Shown: positions 1 through 5,189, numbered from the stretch's first letter. The stretch is 5,189 nt of DNA from Chloroflexi bacterium RBG_16_51_16 (GCA_001796785.1 MGNL01000023.1:1475-6663), one strand, 5' to 3'. The notes: generated from the letters alone by a model not told the origin. A program made the numbers and translations.

Positions 1-405
1 ACAAGCGTGTTGAGCGTAGTCTGACCCAATCAGGATGTTCTGGAAGTGCTGACTGAGCTTTTCTGAGAGCGGGGTGTGCCAGTCCATCTGCGCCCAGACA
101 ATGGTTCGGAGTTTATCGCAAAACGGGTGCAAGCCTGGTTGAAAAGACAGGACGTCAAGTCGCTCTTTATCGAACCGGGCAGTCCCTGGGAGAATGGCTA
201 TATTGAATCGTTTAATGGGAAGATGAGAGACGAATTGTTGGCAAGAGAGATTTTCTATTCGCTGAAGGAGGCAAAGGTCATGATCGAGATGTGGAGGCAG
301 CAGTACAACACCATCAGACCACACAGCGCACTGGGTTATCGACCGCCAGCGCCAGCTGCGATCACGCTGCACCCTTCTCAATTTCAGCAGGTTGGACTAA
401 CATAA
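1..405 (+). pseudogene. IS3-family transposase (OrfB), C-terminal part, broken
   Basis: This is the C-terminal part of a DDE integrase-type transposase of the IS3 family, which would cut and join the ends of its own element. The reading from 76 contains HLRPDNGSEF, which holds the second catalytic Asp. It also has IEPGSPWENGYIESFNGK, with the catalytic Glu in YIESFN, and a YNTIRPHSALGYRPPAP tail. The first catalytic Asp and the N-terminus lie off the left edge. The frame is broken. Positions 3-26 read KRVERSLT in frame 3, but the continuation NQDVLEVLTELF lies in frame 1 from about 28, which implies one extra base near 26-28. A TGA at 64-66 then interrupts LF-stop-ERGVPVHL, where relatives have a sense codon. 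The GTG at 76 allows a 109-residue open stretch, but that product would lack one catalytic residue and is unlikely to be active. The family call is firm; the subgroup is not determined. Confidence 0.9.
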
Positions 406-408
406 TAA

Positions 409-434
409 CTGGTACAACTATTGGGGGCACGTCA
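409..434 (+). repeat. Right terminal inverted repeat of the IS3-family element
   Basis: The sequence starting CTGGTACAACTATT and running through GGGGGCACGTCA begins a few bases after the transposase stop. Read on the other strand it starts TGACGTGCCCCC, the kind of TGA-plus-C-rich terminus seen on many IS3-family elements, with the outer end in CA. This marks the element boundary at about 434. The matching left end and the target duplication lie outside the window, so the exact boundary is inferred. Confidence 0.6.
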
Positions 435-435
435 C

Positions 436-486
436 GGGGAAGTCTATTACGAGGCCACCTGGATCGAACTGGAATTCCGGGAATGA
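436..486 (+). pseudogene. Possible C-terminal tail of a gene interrupted by the IS
   Basis: Immediately after the IS end, the frame starting at 436 reads GEVYYEATWIELEFRE and stops at TGA 484-486, backed by TAA at 487-489. The composition (acidic and aromatic residues, ordinary codons) looks like the end of a real protein. It sits 33 bases upstream of the dynamin start on the same strand, as an operon partner would. I cannot assign a family from 16-17 residues. It may be chance coding, so this is a tentative call. Confidence 0.3.
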
Positions 487-519
487 TAACAGCCTGCCGG
501 CATTTATGAGGAGAAGCCC

Positions 520-2274
520 ATGCACCAGTCCTTACTCACCGATCAGCAAGCCCATTTCCTGCGCGACGAAAAAGAAGCCCTGGCCGGGTTCCAACTCGCC
601 CTGGCCGAGTTCGATTTGCCGCGCGAAGCTCTGGACAGCCTGCAGAAAGCCATCCTGCAACTGGACGAACTATTCCTGATCGTCGTCGCCGGCGAGTTCA
701 ACGCTGGCAAGAGCGCCTTGATCAACGCCCTGCTCGGACAAAAAGTCCTGGCTGAAGGCGCCACCCCCACCACATCGCGCGTCACCCTGGTCAAGTGGGG
801 CGAACAGGCCGCCGAACAAGTAGTCGACGAAAAATATGCCATCTATACCTACCCCCTGCCGCTCCTGAAAGAACTGAACATTGTTGACACACCAGGTACG
901 AATGCCATCATCCGCCATCACGAGAGGTTGACGGACGAGTTCGTTCCTCGGAGTGACCTGGTTCTGTTCATCACCTCTGCCGATCATCCCCTGACCGAAA
1001 GCGAGCGACAATTCCTGGAACGTATCCTGACTTGGGGAAAGAAAGTTGTCTTTGTTCTGAATAAGGTGGACATCTTCGAAGACGACTCTGCCCTGCAGGA
1101 AGTCCACGACTTCATCCTAAAACACACCGCCAAGATACTTGGCGATCAACCTCAGTTGTATCCTGTTTCCGCTAAATTGGCCCAGCGCGCCCAATCCGAA
1201 CCGGACCCCGAACAAAGTGCCCGTCTGCGCAGCGCCAGCCGACTGGACGAGCTGGAGCAGTTCGTCAGCGCCACCCTCGACGACACCACCCGGCTCCAGC
1301 TCAAGTTCAACAACCCGCTGGGTGTGGCTGAACATCTGGGCGACCAGGCGGGGCGATTCCTGGCAGCCCAGGCCGAAGCCCTGAATGAAGACAAACAGAC
1401 CGCCACCGCCCTGGAAACCGTCATCACAGAGTACGAGCGCGAACTGCACAATGAACTTCCTCCACGCCTGGCTGAAGTCGAGAACATCCTGCACCGTCTC
1501 GAACAGCGAGGCCTCGACTTCTTCAACAGCACAATCCGCATGACCAACGTCCAGAACCTGGTGCGCGGCGACAAGGTCCGGGCCCAGTTCGAAAAGCAGG
1601 TCCTGGCCGACGTCCCGCAGCAGATCGAAGATCAGGTCCAGCGCCTGATCGACTGGCTGGTGCAGAAAGACCTGCACGAATGGCAGCAAGTCATGAGCTA
1701 CCTGCAACGTCGCCGAGCGCAGAACCTAGACCACTTGGTCGGCGAAAGCTACGGCCCACGGGAAACCCGCCGGCGTGAACTGATTGATACCGTCGGCAAA
1801 ACCGTCCAGACCATTGTGGAGAGCTACGACCGCAACAAAGAAGCCAGCGAACTGGCCGCCAGCGTCGAAGCCGCCGTGGCTCAGACCGCTCTGCTGGAGG
1901 CCGGCGCTGTGGGTCTGGGGGCGCTGGTCACCATAGCCGTCCTCTCTTCCACCCTGGATATCACCGGCATCCTGGCCGCAGGCACCCTGGCCATCCTGGG
2001 CTTTTTCGTGATCCCCTTCAAGCGCAAACAGACTAAAGACAGGTTCAAAGAGAAAATGCTCAGCCTGCGCGCAAAGCTGTTCAGCGCTCTGACCACCCAG
2101 TTCAGCAACGAGAGCGAAAATGCCATCGCCCGCCTGAAAGATGGCGTCGCCCCCTACACCCGCTACGTCCGCAGTGAGCGTGAGCGCATCGACAAGGCTG
2201 AGAACACCCTGGCCAGACTGCGGCAGAACATCTCGGAACTCCGCGCGCGCAGCCAGGCAGTAGTAGTGAAATAG
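520..2274 (+). CDS. Dynamin-family GTPase with C-terminal membrane hairpin
   Basis: This is a complete 584-residue bacterial dynamin-like protein: a GTP-hydrolysing membrane-remodelling or membrane-protecting enzyme acting at the inner face of the cytoplasmic membrane. All GTPase motifs are visible: G1 GEFNAGKS (residues 58-65), a G2 Thr in TPTTS (82-86), G3 DTPG (123-126), G4 NKVD (181-184) and a G5-like SAK (217-219). A long helical region follows (about 260-450), rich in Glu, Gln, Leu and Arg, as expected of the stalk. Two adjacent hydrophobic segments (about 457-478 and 481-499) end in KRKQTK. This is the paddle or membrane-anchor position in bacterial members. A second helical stretch closes the protein. 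The start is set by GAGGAG at 508-513, six bases before ATG. Bacterial dynamins often occur as neighbouring pairs; no partner is present here, though the gene upstream was lost to an IS. The physiological role of this particular protein is unknown. Confidence 0.92.
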   Translation: MHQSLLTDQQAHFLRDEKEALAGFQLALAEFDLPREALDSLQKAILQLDELFLIVVAGEFNAGKSALINALLGQKVLAEGATPTTSRVTLVKWGEQAAEQVVDEKYAIYTYPLPLLKELNIVDTPGTNAIIRHHERLTDEFVPRSDLVLFITSADHPLTESERQFLERILTWGKKVVFVLNKVDIFEDDSALQEVHDFILKHTAKILGDQPQLYPVSAKLAQRAQSEPDPEQSARLRSASRLDELEQFVSATLDDTTRLQLKFNNPLGVAEHLGDQAGRFLAAQAEALNEDKQTATALETVITEYERELHNELPPRLAEVENILHRLEQRGLDFFNSTIRMTNVQNLVRGDKVRAQFEKQVLADVPQQIEDQVQRLIDWLVQKDLHEWQQVMSYLQRRRAQNLDHLVGESYGPRETRRRELIDTVGKTVQTIVESYDRNKEASELAASVEAAVAQTALLEAGAVGLGALVTIAVLSSTLDITGILAAGTLAILGFFVIPFKRKQTKDRFKEKMLSLRAKLFSALTTQFSNESENAIARLKDGVAPYTRYVRSERERIDKAENTLARLRQNISELRARSQAVVVK

Positions 2275-2276
2275 CA

Positions 2277-2798
2277 CTACCAAAAATCCCAGGAAGCCGG
2301 GTCATTTAGTGACTCTAACTGTGTAAACACTGCAGCAGTTGGCAAGGCATGCCGTATGTCCGCTTCGATGCGTTCCAAGAGTTGATGCCCTCGCTGGACT
2401 GTCCATACACCGGGAACCAGCACATACAGTGAGATAAAAAGGCGCGCTCCAGATTGGCGAGTTCGAAGCGCATGGTACTGTATCCCGGTTTGCAGGTGCT
2501 GGTCTAAAACTTTTTGAAGTCTAATCTGTTCTTCAACAGGTAGTGCTGTATCCATCAATCCCGACACCGAGTTCCATATGATTTGAAATCCTGACCAGAC
2601 GATGTTACCGGCAACTACCAGCGCCACGATCGGGTCCAGCCGCACCCAGCCAGTTATAAGGCTAAACGCGCCAACTCCAACCAACACGCCCGCCGATGTC
2701 CATACATCCGTCATCAAGTGCTGGGCGTTGGCTGTAAGGATGATTGAGTTATACTGCTTTGCCGCCCGGCGTAAGACAAGCGCCACACCCAAGTTTAC
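2277..2798 (-). pseudogene. Cation diffusion facilitator (CDF) transporter, C-terminal half only
   Basis: The reading matches the second half of a CDF-family metal (Zn2+/Fe2+/Mn2+-type) proton antiporter. From the TTG at 2792 it contains HLMTDVWTS, the TM5 metal-site motif with His25 and Asp29. Then come RLDPIVALVVAGNIVW (TM6), the LMDTALPVEE linker and a cytoplasmic domain with HALRTRQSGARLF and VPGVWTVQRGH. It ends DPASWDFW, a normal CDF C-terminus. About 170 residues remain of roughly 300. TM1-TM4 and the first metal-binding motif in TM2 are absent, so transport is not possible. No ATG and no Shine-Dalgarno precede the open stretch, and the similarity fades near 2798, about 60 bases from the CBS gene stop. 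The stop codon lies only two bases from the converging dynamin stop. The family call is strong; the exact truncation point is approximate. Confidence 0.85.
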
Positions 2799-2859
2799 GC
2801 AGGATGACGGTGCCCATTTAAGACGCGACGCTCTCTGCAGGTTGTCATAAAAGACTTTC

Positions 2860-3297
2860 TTACTTCGCGTTGGATTGCGAAATTTCCTTAACCATTGTGG
2901 CAGTTTTTTCCGGCAGGTTCACGCGCGTCGCCACATCCGCCTGGGCAATGATCCCTACAATCTTATCGTCGTCGTCCACGATAGGAATGCGGCGCAATTG
3001 ATGCTCAGCCATCGCATCTAGCGCCATCTGCAAGTCATCCCCAGCCCGGCAGGTCACTATCTGGCGCGTCATCACCGCCTCCACTTTCGTGGATTTGGCA
3101 TCGTGCCCTTCGGCCACGATCTTCAAAGCCAGATCGCGATCGGTCACAATACCGACCAACTTTTGGGTCTGCTCGTTTTCAATAACAGGGATCGAACCGA
3201 TGTTCTCGCTCTGCATCAATTGCGCCACCTTTGCCACCATGTCATCTGGCCGGCAGCAAACGGGATTTTTCGTCATCACTTCATTACATTTCTTCAT
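2860..3297 (-). CDS. Tandem CBS-domain protein
   Basis: This is a complete 145-residue stand-alone CBS pair (Bateman module). Such proteins bind adenine nucleotides or related ligands and act as small energy or redox sensors, sometimes regulating partner enzymes; no partner is evident here. CBS1 spans about residues 7-62 (VMTKNPVCCRPDD, then IGSIPVIE, then GIVTDRDLA). CBS2 spans about 74-127 (VMTRQIVTCRAGDD, then LRRIPIVDDDDKIVGIIAQADVA). CBS1 keeps the Thr-Asp-Arg-Asp phosphate-binding signature (52-55), while CBS2 has AQAD, so ligand binding may be asymmetric. Two Cys pairs or singles (C14-C15, C83) are notable. The ATG start is supported by AAGGAG seven bases upstream. It is on the same strand as the stress-type genes 129 bases upstream, from which an inverted repeat separates it, so it may be co-transcribed or separately controlled. 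The domain call is firm; the function is open. Confidence 0.93.
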   Translation of the reverse strand: MKKCNEVMTKNPVCCRPDDMVAKVAQLMQSENIGSIPVIENEQTQKLVGIVTDRDLALKIVAEGHDAKSTKVEAVMTRQIVTCRAGDDLQMALDAMAEHQLRRIPIVDDDDKIVGIIAQADVATRVNLPEKTATMVKEISQSNAK

Positions 3298-3347
3298 AAG
3301 AATTCTCCTTTTCCCGCACAGGTATCTTGAATTTCATTCACACAGGA

Positions 3348-3379
3348 TGACCTGGCCCCTGGTAATGCGGGTCAGGTCA
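3348..3379 (-). repeat. Inverted repeat between the hypothetical operon and the CBS gene
   Basis: TGACCTG at 3348-3354 is mirrored exactly by CAGGTCA at 3373-3379. The arms extend inward by CCC and GGG past one unmatched position (a G-T wobble in plus-strand RNA, an A-C mismatch in minus-strand RNA), leaving a loop of about 10 bases. It lies in the 129-base gap 3298-3426, ahead of the CBS gene. No T-run follows it on the minus strand, so a standard intrinsic terminator is unlikely. A regulator-binding operator or an mRNA stem-loop at the operon junction are the alternatives. Nothing else definite is seen in this gap apart from an AT-rich TATAAAAATT at about 3392-3401 on the minus strand, without a convincing -35. 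Confidence 0.5.
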
Positions 3380-3426
3380 CTTTGCAATCGCGAATTTTTA
3401 TAGGTCTTTGTTTAACTCGTCTGCTT

Positions 3427-3933
3427 TCAAACTACCAGGCGGTTGAAGAAGGAGCGATAGCGCTGCAAGGCTTTGCGGAGATCTTCAGTAGAGACATCAT
3501 TGCCCTGATTCCACTGGCCCTCCAGCGAGCTATGTTCGTTGGTAAACATCTGGGTGATTCGCTCAATCACCTCAGACACCAGCGCATCCGCCTGCTCGAC
3601 AGCAGCGCGCGGTTCGTCCACAAACTTGCCCTGGATCTCATCCCAGCGTGTGCGAAAATGCTCTGATTCCTCACGGTTAAGCAGGGCCGCCGATGATCCG
3701 GCATTCGTTCCGATAGGGGCTTCGTGGGTAATCGTCTCGCCCATTGGAGCCTCGTGGACAATCGTCTCGTCCATCGGGCCAACGGCAGCAACAGTCCCGC
3801 CCAATGGCGTCTCGTGGAAAAGAACCACATCCTCCGGGACTTTGTCGGCAAAAGGATCCGAATTTTCTAGCGGGCTGTTCGTATCCCTATCGGTTCTCTC
3901 AACGAAATCTGAGGTACTAAACTGTTCATTCAT
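3427..3933 (-). CDS. Conserved hypothetical protein with 10-residue repeats and a KFVDEP domain
   Basis: I do not recognise a named family with known function; it resembles hypothetical proteins I recall from actinobacterial and other soil genomes. It has 168 residues, no signal peptide or membrane segment, and is acidic. Residues 1-34 are polar and probably disordered. Residues 35-74 are four tandem decapeptides with consensus near G/D-E-T-I-V-H-E-A-P-M. The C-terminal domain (about 90-166) has W97, QGKFVDEPRAAVEQAD (101-116), a helical LVSEVIERITQMF stretch, DVSTEDLRKALQRYRSFF (146-163) and a final RL. This domain is shared with the gene just upstream, making the two diverged paralogues. 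The ATG overlaps the upstream stop by four bases (ATGA), and GGAGGAG precedes it, so translation is probably coupled. That suggests the two products work together. The molecular function is unknown. Confidence 0.85.
   Translation of the reverse strand: MNEQFSTSDFVERTDRDTNSPLENSDPFADKVPEDVVLFHETPLGGTVAAVGPMDETIVHEAPMGETITHEAPIGTNAGSSAALLNREESEHFRTRWDEIQGKFVDEPRAAVEQADALVSEVIERITQMFTNEHSSLEGQWNQGNDVSTEDLRKALQRYRSFFNRLVV
3712..3831 (-). repeat. Four tandem 30-base repeats coding for decapeptides
   Basis: Four consecutive 30-base units (about 3713-3742, 3743-3772, 3773-3802 and 3803-3832 at DNA level) encode DVVLFHETPL, GGTVAAVGPM, DETIVHEAPM and GETITHEAPI. The two units nearest the C-terminal domain are the most alike, also at base level (ATCGTCTCG is shared on the plus strand). 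The outer two have diverged more. The exact 30-base period keeps the frame, consistent with growth by in-frame duplication. Confidence 0.75.
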
Positions 3934-4493
3934 CTCTTTTTCTCCTCCCCAACGACTGCCTCTGTTCCGAGAAGTTCCTCAAACAGAGATCGGTAATAAA
4001 TCATCGCCTGCCTTAATTCTTCAGTATCTGCCTGGTGCTGCTCATTTTTGAGCGCGATCTCCCGCGCAGCGCGGTAATTACTCACCAAAGCAGGATAATT
4101 GACCGAAATATCGGCCGCCCGCTGCTCAAAATCAGATACCGGATAGGCACGAATCGTCATGACTTCTATGATCAGACGGTCGGCATCAACAATTGCCTGT
4201 CCGGGTTCATCGACAAATTTGGATTGGACAGCAGTCCAATCAGCCAAATAACGCTCGCGCTCGCTAACAGTAAGTGGACGAATATCCAAAGCTTCAACAT
4301 GCTTCTGCCGTTCATTCAGCTCTGTTTGTGCTTTCTTCTCGTCACCCATGGTCTGCACAGTGCGATCATACTCAGGTCCGAAGTGCTCATGGAGCCGCTC
4401 CGAACGTCTACGGCGAGCAAAAACCAGACCTAATATGGTGCCTATTATCACCAATACCAGAACAACGGTGATAATAATATATGTAGTATTCAC
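3930..4493 (-). CDS. Membrane-anchored conserved hypothetical protein with KFVDEP domain
   Basis: The function is unknown. It has 187 residues. A single hydrophobic segment at about 4-25 is followed at once by RRRRSER, giving an N-terminal anchor with the bulk of the protein probably cytoplasmic. A charged helical region follows (about 33-70, with HFGPEYDRTVQ). Then comes the core domain: LTVSERERYLADW with W86, SKFVDEPGQAIVDADRL (91-107), EVMTIRAYPVSDFEQRAADIS, and a C-terminal EELRQAMIYYRSLFEELL (158-175). The W-x(5)-KFVDEP core and the final LR-A-x-YRS-F helix recur in the adjacent downstream gene. The start is a GTG at 4493-4491, supported by AAAGGAGGTG six bases upstream. It lies 53 bases after the small membrane peptide gene, and its stop overlaps the next start by four bases. 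The context with CsbD, lmo0937-type and CBS genes suggests envelope or general stress, by association only. Confidence 0.88.
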   Translation of the reverse strand: MNTTYIIITVVLVLVIIGTILGLVFARRRRSERLHEHFGPEYDRTVQTMGDEKKAQTELNERQKHVEALDIRPLTVSERERYLADWTAVQSKFVDEPGQAIVDADRLIIEVMTIRAYPVSDFEQRAADISVNYPALVSNYRAAREIALKNEQHQADTEELRQAMIYYRSLFEELLGTEAVVGEEKKR

Positions 4494-4546
4494 AAAACAC
4501 CTCCTTTATAACCCACGAAATAGCTCCAGGAACAGGCAGGTTAAGG

Positions 4547-4693
4547 TTAGATCCTGCGCCGGCCTTGGACAAAATTATATACGATCACGATCAGGGCTAT
4601 CACAAGCAGCAAATGAACGAGGTTGCCGCCTATATGTCCTAAAAGTCCTAAGAGCCACAGAACAATCAAAACCACTGCAATTATCCAAAGCAT
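4547..4693 (-). CDS. lmo0937-family small membrane protein
   Basis: This is a 48-residue hydrophobic peptide. It starts MLWIIAVVLIVLWLLGLLGH, has IGGNLVHLLL in the middle, and ends in a second hydrophobic run and the basic tail QGRRRI. This two-segment pattern, with W3, the glycines and the NLVHLLLVIA turn, matches the lmo0937 family of tiny bacterial membrane proteins of unknown function. The ATG is preceded by AAAGGAG, seven bases away, lying inside the end of the broken csbD gene. Only one base separates the csbD TAA from this ATG, so the two were one translational unit. Members commonly sit beside CsbD and other stress genes, as here. The protein is expected in the cytoplasmic membrane as a helical hairpin. 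The gene appears intact. Confidence 0.88.
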   Translation of the reverse strand: MLWIIAVVLIVLWLLGLLGHIGGNLVHLLLVIALIVIVYNFVQGRRRI

Positions 4694-4694
4694 C

Positions 4695-4905
4695 TTATAC
4701 TCCTTTCATCTTCGCTTCTTTTAGACGCCTGTTGAATTCCTCTTCGGCGCGCTGGCGGGTGTAGCATACTCCTGTTGGAGCAAGCCGACGGGCTGGTCGG
4801 TATTGCCGCCCACCCGTTCCAGGCCGTCGTCGGTGAGTTTGCCTCACATTCTTTGACCTAGCCGCGCATTTCCTTCCACTTGCTTTCGAATACATCTTGA
4901 TTCAA
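4695..4905 (-). pseudogene. csbD-like stress protein gene, broken by a stop and two frameshifts
   Basis: Joining three frames recovers a CsbD-family protein of about 67-70 residues, a small helical general-stress protein of unknown mechanism. From TTG 4905 the first frame reads MNQDVFESKWKEMRG and then meets TAG at 4860-4858, where relatives have a sense codon (often Gln). After VKE a one-base loss near 4848-4843 moves the frame to GKLTDDGLERVGG, then LLQQEY. A second one-base loss near 4766-4764 moves it to YTRQRAEEEFNRRLKEAK, ending at TAA 4697-4695. A strong AGGAGGAGA lies just upstream of the TTG. An open stretch from the ATG at 4895 covers the same bases, but only its last 22 or so residues match CsbD. 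Sequencing error could explain single lesions, but three in 200 bases beside intact genes favours true decay. Confidence 0.85.
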
Positions 4906-4946
4906 TATGGTCTCCTCCTGAATCTCTTTAGATAAGCTGCCCCAGA

Positions 4947-4988
4947 TTACGCCGGCGCTCGGGACAGCGTAGTGCGCCGGATTTTCAA
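4947..4988 (-). other. Possible leader mini-ORF ahead of the csbD remnant
   Basis: A TTG at 4988 follows AGGAGGAGAAGAAG and opens a 13-codon reading, MKIRRTTLSRAPA, ending at TAA 4949-4947. The ribosome site is as good as that of the real genes, and a GC-rich inverted repeat lies inside the reading. It could be a leader peptide, the stub of a lost gene or chance. The rest of the 284 bases to the right of the csbD remnant shows no convincing gene on either strand. Confidence 0.18.
4952..4980 (-). repeat. GC-rich hairpin in the operon leader
   Basis: CCGGCGC at 4952-4958 and GCGCCGG at 4974-4980 form a perfect 7-bp stem around a 15-base loop. On the minus strand no T-run follows, so it is not a standard terminator there. 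On the plus strand ATTTTC follows, which is weak. Its place between the candidate promoter and the first gene fits an mRNA-leader structure. Confidence 0.4.
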
Positions 4989-5106
4989 ACTTCTTCTCCT
5001 CCTAAAAAACCATTAAGGGACTGGATGAGGCGGTGATGTGGTCAAGAAGGAGGCATAATTCATTCTATAACCAAAGGCTCCCAGATACATCCACCGGTCA
5101 GGGGAT

Positions 5107-5135
5107 ATTTTACTACACCAGTTGGGGGAGATCAA
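5107..5135 (-). promoter_or_regulatory. Candidate sigma-70-type promoter of the minus-strand cluster
   Basis: On the minus strand, TTGATC (5135-5130) and TAAAAT (5112-5107) are spaced by 17 bases. They match the -35 consensus at four of six positions and the -10 consensus at five of six. Transcription would begin near 5100, giving a leader of about 195 bases before the csbD start. This is a by-eye match in AT-rich sequence and may be fortuitous. Confidence 0.3.
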
Positions 5136-5189
5136 AATAGATTTATCTCAGGGCGAGTTTGTCTCAGCCTGCTATAAAGTCTGGCCGTT

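Noticed and set aside
421..450. Hybrid promoter at the IS end (TTGGGG, 18 bases, TATTAC) driving the dynamin gene
   Set aside because: Only weak matches to both boxes. I would not call a promoter from this.
1117..1707. Long open frame on the minus strand inside the dynamin gene
   Set aside because: It is antisense to a gene with clear GTPase motifs. Its Val/Leu/Gln-rich translation mirrors the opposite-strand codon bias and has no recognisable domain.
3385..3426. Promoter for the CBS gene using TATAAAAATT on the minus strand
   Set aside because: The -10-like box is good, but no -35 lies at 16-18 bases; the nearest TTGAAA is about 22 bases away.
3539..4051. 170-codon open frame on the plus strand across the two hypothetical genes
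   Set aside because: It spans the junction of two genes with good ribosome sites and shared conserved motifs on the other strand. Its Ser-rich translation has no supporting start signal.
4695..4895. 66-residue reading from the ATG at 4895 as a real gene
   Set aside because: Only its last 22 or so residues resemble CsbD. The rest is an Arg-rich out-of-frame reading of the same csbD remnant.
5033..5140. Plus-strand short open frame near the right edge
   Set aside because: No good ribosome site, low-complexity start, no recognisable motif, and it overlaps the candidate minus-strand promoter.
1..5189. CRISPR array, tRNA or rRNA
   Set aside because: No direct repeats with regular unique spacers, no cloverleaf with a TTCGA-type arm, and no conserved rRNA stretches were seen on either strand.

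Overview
The window looks like bacterial chromosome, from an environmental lineage I cannot name with certainty. Base composition is moderate to slightly GC-rich. Shine-Dalgarno sites are strong (AAGGAG, AGGAGG) and ATG, GTG and TTG starts are used. The gene set is a bacterial dynamin-like GTPase plus a cluster of small general-stress-type genes (CsbD, lmo0937-type membrane peptide, CBS-pair protein). That mix would suit Chloroflexota or another soil or sediment lineage, but this is an inference from gene content only.

Layout, left to right. Positions 1-434 are the decayed right end of an IS3-family insertion sequence: the transposase C-terminus, with one frameshift and one in-frame stop, then its terminal inverted repeat. 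Directly after the IS end is a short open tail (about 436-486, + strand) that may be the last 17 codons of a gene the IS interrupted. A complete 584-residue dynamin-family GTPase with a C-terminal membrane hairpin follows (520-2274, +).

Everything to its right is on the minus strand and converges on the dynamin gene. Read in its own direction it runs: candidate promoter (5135-5107), leader with a GC-rich hairpin, a broken csbD gene (4905-4695), a 48-residue lmo0937-type membrane peptide (4693-4547), a membrane-anchored conserved hypothetical protein (4493-3930), a soluble hypothetical protein sharing its core domain (3933-3427, 4-base overlap), a 32-base inverted repeat, a CBS-pair protein (3297-2860), and the C-terminal half of a cation diffusion facilitator (to 2277). 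The CDF remnant stops only 2 bases from the dynamin stop.

The tight spacing and shared strand suggest one stress-response-like operon, with csbD and the CDF gene decayed. The least described part is the pair of adjacent proteins sharing a W-x(5)-KFVDEP domain. One is tethered to the membrane; the other is soluble and carries four tandem 10-residue repeats. Three of the genes here are broken (transposase, csbD, CDF) while the long genes are intact, so this reads as a degrading accessory region rather than error-ridden sequence.
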